Positions 1 through 6,506 are shown, counted from the stretch's first letter. The stretch: 8,759 bases of DNA from an uncultured Desulfobacterales bacterium (GCA_947259865.1 CAMYNZ010000142.1:939-9697); one strand, 5' to 3'. Made by a program: numbers and translations. The notes: generated by a model not told the origin, from the letters alone.

Positions 1-138
1 CGCAAGGGTGATGTAAATCAACAGATCATCACGGGTGTTGGATACATTGATATTTGTCAGGCGTGCATCCTGTGCAAACACCGGACTTTGAAATAAAAAA
101 AATACCGTAACCAGTATGCTGAATGCCTTCCGATTCAT
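1..138 (-). CDS. Exported DUF4390-like protein, N-terminus only (cut by window edge)
   Basis: The first 46 codons of a leftward gene that runs off the window. The start ATG is preceded by a purine-rich AAAGG. Residues 1-22 form a signal peptide: a short basic start (MNRK), a hydrophobic core, and a VFA-QD cleavage site. The mature part begins DARLTNINVSNTRDDLLIYI. This resembles the opening of DUF4390 proteins of Desulfobacterota, which in my recollection often sit downstream of lpxC and before a NtrY-type histidine kinase. That family assignment rests on a short stretch. The function is unknown, and the signal peptide places it in the periplasm or outer envelope. It follows lpxC on the same strand after about 190 bp, so it may be read through from lpxC or have its own promoter. 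Confidence 0.6.
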   Translation of the reverse strand, partial: MNRKAFSILVTVFFLFQSPVFAQDARLTNINVSNTRDDLLIYITLA

Positions 139-331
139 AACCTTTGCCAAATCTTCCAATCACCCATAAACAGAAAATACGGAGTCATTAATTTCAGCCA
201 ACAGAAAGTGCTGAAACGGATCGGCTTTGGATTCTAAAAAAGTTTCTATTTGATTGCTGCTGAAAAACCCGACGAATCACGCGGCATAACCAATATGATA
301 CATACCGGAAACCCTCTTAAATTGCAAGAGA
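139..331. other. Intergenic between lpxC and DUF4390-like gene
   Basis: There is no credible gene here. Just after the lpxC stop, the leftward transcript contains a weak 5-bp hairpin (CTCTT/AAGAG) without a U-tract, so I do not call a terminator. A weak leftward promoter-like pair lies closer to the downstream gene (TTGGCT, 16-bp spacer, TATTTT). It is too poor to annotate. Confidence 0.4.
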
Positions 332-1222
332 TTATGGTCGGCTGGAAGGGCGATCGGAAGAACCGGAAACGATGCGCGTTTCCCATGATTTTTTGTTGGA
401 AAAGAATTTTTCGAGAAAGGCGTGGTTGAAGGCATGACCGGATCTGTTTACCACCAGGTGGCCCATGATCGGCATGCCCAGAAGAGAAAAATCTCCGAGA
501 CAATCAAGTATCTTGTGCCTTACAAACTCGTCCGGGTAACGCAAGCCGCCGTCATTTAGAATCTGGTGTTTATCAATTACAACAGCGTTTTCAAGAGAGC
601 CGCCGCGAGCCAGCCCGTACCTTTTCAGATATTCTACTTCATGTAAAAAACCAAATGTTCTGGCCCGGCATATTTCAGTCTCAAAGACATTATCTGATAT
701 CTCCTTGGAGTAGGATTGTTTTCCGATCAAGGGATGGTCGAATTCTATGGAGCATGTTATTTTAAACGTATTTCCTGGATAAACAGCGACTGTTTTTGCA
801 TTTTCCTCAAGTATGATCGGTTCCTTAATCACAAAGAAGTGTCTGGCCGCGGTTTGCTCTCTGATACCGGCCGTCTTGATTAAATTGGTAAAAGGACCAG
901 CGCTGCCATCCATCACCGGGACCTCGTAAGCATCCAGCTCAACTTCTGCATTATCAATCGAAAGCCCCGCAAAACTGGCCATCAAGTGTTCAATGGTTGA
1001 AACAATACAACCGTTGCTTCCGATGACCGTTGCCAGGCTGGTATCCACAACCCGGTTAAAGTGGGCGGTGATGCTCGGATTGTCCTGAAGATCGGTACGT
1101 ATGAATTTAATGCCATGATTAATGGGCGCAGGTTTAATTGCGAGATTGACGTTTTTACCTGAATGAAGGCCGATACCGGAGCAAGCGGCGGTTTGTTCAA
1201 GGGTTCTCTGTTTGAAATGCAT
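332..1222 (-). CDS. lpxC: UDP-3-O-acyl-N-acetylglucosamine deacetylase (LpxC)
   Basis: Zinc-dependent deacetylase for the committed step of lipid A synthesis: it removes acetate from UDP-3-O-(3-hydroxyacyl)-GlcNAc in the cytoplasm. The 296-residue length is close to the family norm of about 300. The N-terminus (KQRTLEQTAACSGIGLHSGK) is typical. The metal and catalytic residues are all visible: E78-H79 in TIEHL, H236 and D240 in RHKILD, and the general acid/base H263 in SGHAFNH. The C-terminal tail is short and Ser/Arg-rich, and I do not see the hydrophobic tail that E. coli LpxC uses for FtsH degradation, so turnover may differ. It is divergent from comM and upstream of the DUF4390-like gene. 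The start fits the family alignment; an AAGGT/CCAGGT stretch precedes it as a modest ribosome site. Confidence 0.97.
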   Translation of the reverse strand: MHFKQRTLEQTAACSGIGLHSGKNVNLAIKPAPINHGIKFIRTDLQDNPSITAHFNRVVDTSLATVIGSNGCIVSTIEHLMASFAGLSIDNAEVELDAYEVPVMDGSAGPFTNLIKTAGIREQTAARHFFVIKEPIILEENAKTVAVYPGNTFKITCSIEFDHPLIGKQSYSKEISDNVFETEICRARTFGFLHEVEYLKRYGLARGGSLENAVVIDKHQILNDGGLRYPDEFVRHKILDCLGDFSLLGMPIMGHLVVNRSGHAFNHAFLEKFFSNKKSWETRIVSGSSDRPSSRP

Positions 1223-1363
1223 ACCTGGGATACCTTATGGGCTGTAGCTGCAAGAAAGTCTCGCTCTTTTTTCCATATTTTCATTAAAATTACAATGATA
1301 AAGTGGAATTAAAGGATTGTCCGATCTAAATTGATCTGTTATAGGGAGAAAATCTCGGAGATT

Positions 1364-1443
1364 GTTTGATTTCTTGCCCTACAAACCGGGTGCTTAGCAC
1401 CCGGCTGCAAGTGCACCGTTTAAAGCACTGACGTGCTTTTGGC
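1364..1443 (-). repeat. REP-like palindromic dispersed repeat, copy 1
   Basis: About 80 bp that matches 4091-4170 in inverted orientation without gaps, at roughly 80% identity by eye. Conserved blocks include the TTTAAACGGTGCACTTG core (as read on the minus strand) and GGTTTGTAG followed by GCAAGAAA. It contains two hairpins: CCGGGTGC (1386-1393) with GCACCCGG (1397-1404) around a TTA loop, and AAAGCAC (1422-1428) with GTGCTTT (1433-1439) around TGAC. Size and architecture resemble REP elements mobilised by RAYT (Y1) transposases, but no such transposase is in the window. It lies in non-coding DNA between lpxC and comM. Confidence 0.75.
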
Positions 1444-1546
1444 TTCCTCGCCTTTCTGACATGCAGAATGCCGGGATTGAAGCGGCAGCGGTCCGCGATT
1501 TTTGGGTTAGGCTGTGCCAAAAAACAACTTTATATCAATACCGACC

Positions 1547-1552
1547 AGGAGG
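1547..1552 (+). promoter_or_regulatory. Ribosome binding site deciding the comM start
   Basis: A perfect AGGAGG lies four bases before TTG 1557. The protein from this TTG begins [20 protein letters not shown], which is the usual start of ComM/YifB proteins. The ATG at 1461 would add 32 residues unlike the family and has no ribosome site. Confidence 0.8.
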
Positions 1553-1556
1553 AAAT

Positions 1557-3092
1557 TTGCTGGCAAAGGTGCTCAGCAGCGCTGTCATCGGAATTGATGC
1601 ATATCTGGTGGAAGTCGAAGTCGACATCAGTAATGGACTACCCACCTTTACTACCGTGGGCTTGCCGGAAGCTGCGGTCAAGGAAAGTAAAGAAAGGGTC
1701 AAGTCCGCGATTAGCAATTCCGGGTATTCATTTCCAGACGACCGAATTACCGTCAATCTGGCGCCGGCAAATATCAAAAAAGAGGGCACCGGTTTTGATC
1801 TGCCCATCGCCCTGGGTATTCTGGCGGCCACCCAGATCATTCCCCAGAATATAATCACAAAATATCTAATATTGGGTGAGCTGTCGTTGGATGGTCGTAT
1901 AAAACCTGTCAACGGCTCACTGCCGATGGCCCTTGCGGCTAAAAATGCAGGTTATACCGGCATCATTGTCCCCTTTGAAAACGGACCGGAAGCCTCGGTC
2001 GTCGAAAAGATTTCGGTGATCCCGGTAAAAACGCTGTCTCAATTGGTGGCTTTCCTGGGGGGATACATACAGATTAATCCCATTTCAACCGATATTGCTG
2101 CGATCTTCCAGAGACAGGATCCTTCTGATCTTGATTTTTCCGAGGTCATGGGACAGGAGCATGCCAAAAGGGCTCTGGAAATTGCGGCGGCCGGTGGTCA
2201 TAACCTGATTATGACCGGACCTCCCGGATCGGGTAAAACCATGCTGGCCAAACGCCTGTCGACCATCTTGCCGCCAATGACATTTAATGAGGCCATCGAA
2301 ACCACCAAAATTTTCAGTGTCGTCGGCATGCTGACAAAAGACCGGGCCCTGGTTACCCGCAGACCTTTCAGATCGCCCCATCACACCATATCCGATGCCG
2401 GTTTAATCGGCGGGGGCCACAACCCCAGACCGGGAGAAGTAAGCCTGGCCCACAACGGTGTTCTTTTTCTGGATGAACTGGCAGAGTTCAAAAAGCATGT
2501 GCTGGAGGTTCTGCGCCAGCCGCTGGAGGATTTAAAAGTAACCATTGCCAGAGCGGCCTCAACCATTACCTATCCGGCCAGCTTTATGATGGTGGCCGCC
2601 ATGAATCCGTGCCCCTGCGGATATTTTTCGGATCCCAAGCATGAATGCCGCTGCAGCTTTCATCAGATCCAGCGCTACCGGTCCAAAATCTCAGGTCCCC
2701 TGCTGGACCGGATCGATATCCATGTGGATGTTCCGGCGGTACCGTATAAAGATCTGATGGGAGAATCGAATGCCGAGCCATCCAGTGCTATCAGACAGCG
2801 GGTGGAATCCGCCCGCAACCTTCAGTCCCGTCGATTTTCGCGGTCCAAAATTTACTGCAATGCCCAGATGGGCAGCCGCCACATCAAAAAACATTGCCGC
2901 ATCGATGACGCCTCCCACCGTCTGCTTGAAGCCGCCATCGACAAATTGGGGCTTTCCGCGCGGGCCCACAACCGTATCCTGAAGATCGCCCGCACCATTG
3001 CCGATCTGGCCGGCAAACCCGGGATACAGGTGGACCACATTTCAGAAGCAGTGCAATATCGGAGCCTGGACCGGGGCAAAAAGCTCATCTGA
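1557..3092 (+). CDS. comM: ComM/YifB family AAA+ ATPase (Mg-chelatase-like)
   Basis: 511 residues from TTG 1557, the usual length for ComM (about 505-512). Order of domains: an N-terminal Lon-protease-fold (ChlI-like) domain, about residues 1-170; an AAA+ Mg-chelatase core with Walker A GPPGSGKT at 221-228 and Walker B VLFLDE at 302-307; an arginine-bearing [10 protein letters not shown] at about 380-389; and a C-terminal helical domain with [18 protein letters not shown]. Four cysteines (352, 354, 364, 366; CPCG and CRC) form a probable zinc site, typical of the family. In Vibrio and Haemophilus, ComM is a hexameric helicase that drives branch migration during natural transformation; family members also occur in species not known to be competent, so the role here is inferred. 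The gene stands alone, divergent from lpxC. An upstream ATG at 1461 is an alternative but weaker start. Confidence 0.95.
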   Translation: MLAKVLSSAVIGIDAYLVEVEVDISNGLPTFTTVGLPEAAVKESKERVKSAISNSGYSFPDDRITVNLAPANIKKEGTGFDLPIALGILAATQIIPQNIITKYLILGELSLDGRIKPVNGSLPMALAAKNAGYTGIIVPFENGPEASVVEKISVIPVKTLSQLVAFLGGYIQINPISTDIAAIFQRQDPSDLDFSEVMGQEHAKRALEIAAAGGHNLIMTGPPGSGKTMLAKRLSTILPPMTFNEAIETTKIFSVVGMLTKDRALVTRRPFRSPHHTISDAGLIGGGHNPRPGEVSLAHNGVLFLDELAEFKKHVLEVLRQPLEDLKVTIARAASTITYPASFMMVAAMNPCPCGYFSDPKHECRCSFHQIQRYRSKISGPLLDRIDIHVDVPAVPYKDLMGESNAEPSSAIRQRVESARNLQSRRFSRSKIYCNAQMGSRHIKKHCRIDDASHRLLEAAIDKLGLSARAHNRILKIARTIADLAGKPGIQVDHISEAVQYRSLDRGKKLI

Positions 3093-3253
3093 ACGACAGA
3101 TATGGCGAGGTTTATCACATCCATAACATGTGTTTTAGGGCACGAAAAGTAGAGCGATTAAATCTAGTTGAAAACTAGAATGTTATAATCTGAATCATGT
3201 CTTTAATATTTTTTCAAGTACGAGGATGCAACCGGAAAATATCGGGGATGGTT

Positions 3254-3298
3254 AAAAAAGCGAACCCCTGAGAGACCCGCTAGGGTCGTCAGGGGTTC
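3254..3298 (-). terminator. Strong rho-independent terminator (leftward)
   Basis: GAACCCCTGA (3262-3271) pairs perfectly with TCAGGGGTTC (3289-3298), with an inner GACCC/GGGTC stem around a GCTA loop. On the minus strand the stem is followed by GC and six Ts (3254-3259), the classic intrinsic terminator layout. On the plus strand no T-run follows, so it does not obviously terminate comM. It ends transcripts arriving from the PilZ gene or from a small RNA starting near 3416. Confidence 0.85.
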
Positions 3299-3416
3299 AA
3301 CTGGGCATTCAGATTTCCACACTGCTCTATTCAGCACAACATCTGATCAGCACAACTGCAACATCAATCCCAATCAACTCAAAAATGCCCAAAATTATTT
3401 CTGTATGTTAAAATTT
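3254..3416 (-). ncRNA. Candidate small RNA (or 3' UTR of the PilZ gene)
   Basis: A possible leftward transcript of about 163 nt. A minus-strand TTGACA (3447-3452) is followed after 18 bp by TAGACA (3423-3428), a perfect -35 with a poor -10. The 3' end is the strong terminator at 3254-3298. In between, AATGCCC (3384-3390) can pair with GGGCATT (3303-3309) to enclose a region in which GTTGTGCTGA occurs twice (minus strand). No open reading frame of note. It matches no RNA family I recognise. It could simply be the PilZ mRNA tail, because that gene lies upstream on the same strand without an obvious terminator of its own. Confidence 0.27.
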
Positions 3417-3532
3417 TTTAGCTGTCTACAACAATCGAAAAGTCTTTGTCAATAATAAAATCCAAAAAAAATAAAAAATCTGCGGGAATGTTCGGCAAAT
3501 GGATACTCGTTGATTGGGAATCGGATGAGATG

Positions 3533-3973
3533 CTATTTTTTATCTTTGTGCTCGTCTTTGTCTTCATCGGACGATAGGCTTTTGATGCTCGAGTTAAATT
3601 TCACCCCAAATCCGCCATCGGGCAGGACGCGGGCAATTTTACCGGAGAGCTTGACATGTTCACTGGTGTTGGGAAGTTCGAAGGCCAGTGTAATCTCTTG
3701 CCCGATGGAAAGAGATTCGCTGGTTTCGATTAGAACGCCATCCGCGCTAATGTTTTGTATAAATCCCCTGAACACACGATCTTTGGTCGCGAAATCCACA
3801 TCCTTGAAATATCTCTCTCTGGGTGCTGTTCTTCGGCCTTTATGCATTCTATCTTCGAGTTCTTCCAATAAGGCCTGGCGTTCAACGGTCGGCATTTTGA
3901 GGATCAAATCAAAAAGTCGGGCGGTTATTACAGAAATGTTGGGATCCTTTAACCGTTTGTCGATATCATTCAT
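3533..3973 (-). CDS. PilZ domain protein (probable c-di-GMP receptor)
   Basis: 146 residues. After a helical N-terminal segment (about 1-45, ending LLEELEDRMHKG) comes a PilZ domain carrying both signature motifs: R48-x3-R52 in RRTAPR and N74-x-S76-x2-G79 in NISADG, then GxKIARVLPDGGFGVKF at 111-126. These are the residues that contact cyclic di-GMP in PilZ proteins, so ligand binding is likely; the output is unknown. The tail is highly charged (DEDKDEHKDKK). There is no signal peptide or membrane segment, so it should be cytosolic. The start is supported by AAGGGGACC eight bases upstream. It is a single gene with its own promoter (4018-4026) and is convergent with comM. The plus-strand frame covering the same DNA is an antisense shadow. 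Confidence 0.88.
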   Translation of the reverse strand: MNDIDKRLKDPNISVITARLFDLILKMPTVERQALLEELEDRMHKGRRTAPRERYFKDVDFATKDRVFRGFIQNISADGVLIETSESLSIGQEITLAFELPNTSEHVKLSGKIARVLPDGGFGVKFNSSIKSLSSDEDKDEHKDKK

Positions 3974-4017
3974 TTCACAGGTCCCCTTGTAAATAGAGTG
4001 GGCAAAGCAAAGATTTG

Positions 4018-4026
4018 ATTATAACA
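4018..4026 (-). promoter_or_regulatory. Extended -10 promoter for the PilZ gene
   Basis: On the minus strand TGTTATAAT is a perfect TG-N-TATAAT extended -10, which places transcription start near 4011, about 38 bases before the PilZ ATG. No good -35 is found at 17 bp, as is common with extended -10 promoters and activator-dependent promoters. Confidence 0.65.
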
Positions 4027-4058
4027 TATCGGTCTAAGCAAGGATACCGTTGATAGGA

Positions 4059-4086
4059 TTTAACAAATATTAATAAATTTGTCAAA
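4059..4086. promoter_or_regulatory. AT-rich palindrome, possible activator site for the PilZ promoter
   Basis: TTTAACAAAT (4059-4068) and ATTTGTCAAA (4077-4086) form a 10-bp inverted repeat with one mismatch and an 8-bp AT spacer. Its centre lies about 61.5 bp upstream of the predicted PilZ start at 4011, the class I position used by activators such as CRP/FNR. The protein that binds is unknown; the sequence does not match the CRP or FNR consensus exactly. Confidence 0.4.
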
Positions 4087-4090
4087 CAAA

Positions 4091-4170
4091 GGCAAAAACA
4101 CGTCGGAGTTTTAAACGGTGCACTTGTAAACCGGTGCGCGGCGCCCGGTTTGTAGCGCAAGAAACCATTT
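4091..4170 (+). repeat. REP-like palindromic dispersed repeat, copy 2
   Basis: Inverted copy of the repeat at 1364-1443. The hairpin is kept but in a different register: AAACCGG (4128-4134) pairs with CCGGTTT (4145-4151), with GCG/CGC (4136-4138 and 4142-4144) inside, although the individual bases of the stem differ from copy 1. An adjoining inverted repeat CAAGAAA-CCA-TTTCTTG spans 4158-4174. It lies just beyond the 3' end of the minus-strand zinc-ribbon gene and upstream of the PilZ promoter, so it could act as an mRNA 3' stem-loop for the former. Confidence 0.72.
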
Positions 4171-4235
4171 CTTGTCGACTTCAGTGGGGTCGAAGTTAAT
4201 GCGGTGAGAACAAAATTCTTATTCAGGCGATGCCC

Positions 4236-4469
4236 TTAGAGACTTCTTCTGGCTTCAAAACATCGACGTTCAATATAGGATGCGGTCCTCTCATCATAAA
4301 CAGCTTCATTTTCATGGATAAGTTTTGCGCCCCCGTCCCACGCACCGCATGCCAAAACAGCCGTCTCCCCCAGGGTGAACTTTTTACCGCAGGCGGGGCA
4401 ACCTTCTTCGTTTAAAGAATTCAATCTTTCAAGGTCAATAATATACTTCTGCCGCTTTTGCTTTCCCAT
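4236..4469 (-). CDS. Small zinc-ribbon (CPxCG) protein of unknown function
   Basis: 77 residues from ATG 4469, basic at the N-terminus (MGKQKRQKYIID). A GCPACGKKF knuckle (C24, C27) is followed by C41 in VLACG and C70 in ERRCF; with H52 between them these suggest a single structural zinc site. The middle segment AWDGGAKLIHENEAVYDERT looks like a conserved small domain rather than random reading. I do not know a function; similar short hypothetical proteins occur in sulfate reducers by my recollection only. The start at 4469 is preferred because GGGAGG lies just before it; an in-frame ATG at 4481 would add MGGY. It lies divergent from the lipoprotein gene, and REP copy 2 lies downstream of its stop. 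Confidence 0.7.
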   Translation of the reverse strand: MGKQKRQKYIIDLERLNSLNEEGCPACGKKFTLGETAVLACGAWDGGAKLIHENEAVYDERTASYIERRCFEARRSL

Positions 4470-4715
4470 GTACCCTCCCATTTCACTATCACCCGAATCT
4501 TGCAGATGAACGTTTCCGGCTTGATATAATCGCTGTGGTACCCGTAAAATTAAGGAGGCGCTATCTGGTTGTCAAGCAATACAAATAACAATCGGGGAAT
4601 CCAAAATGCACTTGCCGCTTGACAGCCGGACAAGCGTACTTAGTTAATTTCTATATACGGATTAATCGATTTATGGTTTGACCGACAATAATTCAAATTT
4701 TTGGCAAGTAAACAT
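4470..4715. other. Divergent intergenic between zinc-ribbon and transglutaminase-lipoprotein genes
   Basis: Holds a candidate rightward promoter (4619-4648), inside which CGCTTG and CAAGCG form a 6-bp inverted repeat with a 9-bp spacer. An AAGGAGG at about 4554-4560 looks like a ribosome site but is followed only by a frame of fewer than 20 codons with a badly spaced TTG, so no gene is called. Confidence 0.4.
4619..4648 (+). promoter_or_regulatory. Candidate sigma-70-type promoter for the transglutaminase lipoprotein
   Basis: TTGACA (4619-4624), an 18-bp spacer and GTTAAT (4643-4648): a perfect -35 with a 4/6 -10. Transcription would start near 4655, leaving a leader of about 60 bases. The inverted repeat CGCTTG...CAAGCG overlaps the -35 and might be an operator. 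Confidence 0.4.
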
Positions 4716-6218
4716 ATGAAACATCGCGCCTGCTTTACTATCATTATGATACTAATGACGTCCTCTCTTCTCGTCAGTTGTACCGGAAGATATTTCCGGC
4801 CATCAGTTCATCAGCCATTGCCGCCGAAGCATTTCGCCCTATCGAAGTGGCCTTATGGGGAGTACTGGGCCGGTATTGTGTTTAACGGTAAACGGGTTGG
4901 CTTTTCCCATTTCAAGTTGACCCCTGCCGCTGAGAAGACAGGTTTATATGACATCCACTCAGATGCCTATCTACATGTCCGTCTCCTGATGTTCGATAAA
5001 ACGATCAAACTAAAATCTTTCGATCGGGTGGCGGCTGATCTTTCTCTGGTTCGTTTTAGGTACACCTATGATCTCGACGGAAACAGATTGCAGTTGAGGG
5101 GCCGGCGGGTTGATCGGCGGCTGGAAGTCGAAATATTGTCGCGGGGTCAGACCCACCGCCAAATTATACCATTGAAAGACAAATTATACCCAACCAGTGT
5201 TATCACTCTCTACCCGACCCTGCACGGATTGGCTGTGGAGCGTCGCTACACATACAGGGTATACGACGGTGAAACAAAATCAGTGGCAACCGTCAAACAG
5301 GATATTTTGGCTTATGAGGAAAGTAAATTGTTTTCGGGCCAGGCTTTCAAGGTTAAGACACGCCTTCATGGTCACACTGTCACCAGCTGGCTTGATGATC
5401 ACGGCAGACCCCTTTTGGAGATGTCACTGGGAGGGGTAATCATTGCTGCCCTGGAAAACAAAAAAACCGCTCAAAACTATCTGACCGCTGCAGCCCTCAA
5501 CAAAGATGAGACGCTTTTGGATTTCAGCCTGATAAAAAGCAATATTGCAATTGATAATCCTTACGGCGTTGCATCCATGGAGATGGAACTTTCCGGGATC
5601 AATGATAGTTTCAAAATACCTTCGGATCAACGCCAACATTGCCGAGCCAGAGGAGAGAAACGTGTCTGCCGAACCCACAGCCAAATTCAAAATGTGAAAA
5701 GGGCTTCACCCGCTGTCGACGTTGGCCAGGTGAAGCGGTACCTGCAGCCCTCGCTTACGGTTCCCTCCCGCAACCCGTTAGTTCATAAGACAGCAGAGGA
5801 TATTATCAGCGACACCCGGGGAACTTTAAACCGGGTAAGTTCGATTTTTGACTGGATTCGGAATAACATTGAACAAAAGCCCGTGGATGTCTTTACCGCC
5901 CTGGATGTGTTAGAAGGCAGAAAGGCTGAATGCCAGGGTCACAGTTTACTTTATGCGGCTTTTGCCCGTGCAGCCGGCATACCCACCCGTGTCGTAAACG
6001 GCGTTGTATATTCAAAAAATCACCGGGGTTTTCTCTACCACACCTGGGCTGAAAGTCTTGTCGACGGCCGTTGGCTGGCGGTTGATCCCACACTGCGACA
6101 AATACCGGCAGATGCCACCCATATTAAACTCATCGAAGGAGAGGGCCTGGGTGACCTGCTGCCGCTGGTGGATTTAATCGGTAATATGAAGATACAGATT
6201 ATTGATATGAATTACTAG
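4716..6218 (+). CDS. Transglutaminase-like lipoprotein
   Basis: 500 residues from ATG 4716. Residues 1-21 form a lipoprotein signal ending LLVS-C22, so the mature protein should be lipid-anchored in the envelope. The N-terminal part (about 45-250) looks like a beta-rich domain (WAGIVFNGKRVGFSHFKL, then repeated charged strands), as found in front of bacterial transglutaminase domains. The C-terminal transglutaminase core (about 360-470) has an intact triad: C406 in KAECQGHS, H442 in LYHTWAE and D457 in AVDPTL. The fold could act as a protease, amidase or cross-linker; the substrate is not visible. A TTG at 4701 would add MASKH but has no ribosome site; ATG 4716 also has only a weak one (GGCAAG). 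The stop codon coincides with the edge of the inverted-repeat element that follows. Confidence 0.87.
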   Translation: MKHRACFTIIMILMTSSLLVSCTGRYFRPSVHQPLPPKHFALSKWPYGEYWAGIVFNGKRVGFSHFKLTPAAEKTGLYDIHSDAYLHVRLLMFDKTIKLKSFDRVAADLSLVRFRYTYDLDGNRLQLRGRRVDRRLEVEILSRGQTHRQIIPLKDKLYPTSVITLYPTLHGLAVERRYTYRVYDGETKSVATVKQDILAYEESKLFSGQAFKVKTRLHGHTVTSWLDDHGRPLLEMSLGGVIIAALENKKTAQNYLTAAALNKDETLLDFSLIKSNIAIDNPYGVASMEMELSGINDSFKIPSDQRQHCRARGEKRVCRTHSQIQNVKRASPAVDVGQVKRYLQPSLTVPSRNPLVHKTAEDIISDTRGTLNRVSSIFDWIRNNIEQKPVDVFTALDVLEGRKAECQGHSLLYAAFARAAGIPTRVVNGVVYSKNHRGFLYHTWAESLVDGRWLAVDPTLRQIPADATHIKLIEGEGLGDLLPLVDLIGNMKIQIIDMNY

Positions 6219-6506
6219 TGTCGTGTCCCACAAATAATCAACAAAATTCAGCACAAAGTTTGAAAGGTTTTTGCGAGCACCATTGAGCATTTTGGGATAA
6301 AGACGCCCGTTGCAGCGGGGCGCTTGCCCGCCAGCGCTCTTTGGCGGGTAAAAATCAAAAGCTGTCTGAGTCCCGAGCACAAGCGAGGTCGAGTTCTTTT
6401 GATTTAGCCCCGCTGCAGCTGGCGTCCCCAAAATGGTCACCGGCGTGAGCAAATGCCTTTTAAACTGCTAAAATGCTTTTTAAAGTTATTTCTGGGACAT
6501 AATACT
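6217..6506. mobile_element. MITE-like nested inverted-repeat element
   Basis: About 290 bp without coding capacity, bounded by imperfect terminal inverted repeats: AGTGTCGTGTCCCACAAATA on the left against AGTATTATGTCCCAGAAATA read inward from the right. The similarity continues inward, so nearly the whole element folds on itself: CATTTTGGG (6288-6296) with CCCAAAATG (6427-6435), GACGCC (6302-6307) with GGCGTC (6421-6426), GCAGCGGGGC (6312-6321) with GCCCCGCTGC (6407-6416), and AAATCAAAAG (6352-6361) with CTTTTGATTT (6396-6405). A side hairpin CCCGCCA/TGGCGGG occupies 6327-6348. No transposase and no clear target-site duplication is seen. It resembles a non-autonomous MITE, but a structured RNA or an old IS remnant cannot be excluded. 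Confidence 0.7.

Larger units (their letters stand above)
1223..1556. other. Divergent lpxC/comM intergenic region
   Basis: 334 bases separating the lpxC and comM starts. The lpxC-proximal half is AT-rich and probably holds the lpxC promoter, but no clear -35/-10 pair stands out. A 13-bp palindrome, AATCTC-G-GAGATT, lies at 1351-1363. The comM-proximal half holds the palindromic repeat annotated separately. Bases 1444-1546 are an open extension of the comM frame that does not look like ComM protein. I see no separate gene. Confidence 0.5.
3093..3532. other. Gene-poor stretch between comM and the PilZ gene
   Basis: 440 bases without a credible protein gene, between convergent comM and the PilZ gene. 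It contains a 7-bp inverted repeat TCTAGTT-GAA-AACTAGA (3163-3179) with no U-tract, a TATAAT without a matching -35 at 3184-3189, a strong leftward terminator (3254-3298), a 10-bp direct repeat TCAGCACAAC at 3331-3340 and 3347-3356, and a TTGACA on the minus strand at 3447-3452. The last three suggest a leftward small RNA or a long 3' UTR. Confidence 0.55.

Noticed and set aside
246..503. 85-codon minus-strand frame overlapping the 3' end of lpxC
   Set aside because: Out of frame with lpxC, starts inside it without a ribosome site, and composition is unlike the neighbouring proteins.
1326..1520. 64-codon minus-strand frame across REP-like copy 1
   Set aside because: Made largely of the palindromic repeat; basic, Cys-rich product typical of reading through structured GC-rich DNA. 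A remnant of a mobile gene cannot be shown.
3163..3189. Inverted repeat TCTAGTT-GAA-AACTAGA followed by TATAAT, considered as a comM terminator or a rightward promoter
   Set aside because: No U-tract follows the stem, and no -35 lies 16-18 bp before the TATAAT; no rightward gene lies downstream.
3461..3532. T-rich tract (minus strand) soon after the PilZ stop, considered as its terminator
   Set aside because: A long T-run is present but no convincing GC stem precedes it.
3510..3992. 160-codon plus-strand open frame antisense to the PilZ gene
   Set aside because: Product is Ser/Leu-rich with no family resemblance. The minus strand encodes a clear PilZ domain with both motifs and has its own ribosome site and promoter.
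5160..5190. Direct repeat CAAATTATACC, 20 bases apart, in the lipoprotein gene
   Set aside because: The two copies are read in different frames and encode unrelated residues; a lone pair inside a coding region is best treated as chance.
6174..6452. 92-codon minus-strand frame across the inverted-repeat element
   Set aside because: Runs through the stems of the element and the end of the lipoprotein gene; no transposase motif or ribosome site.
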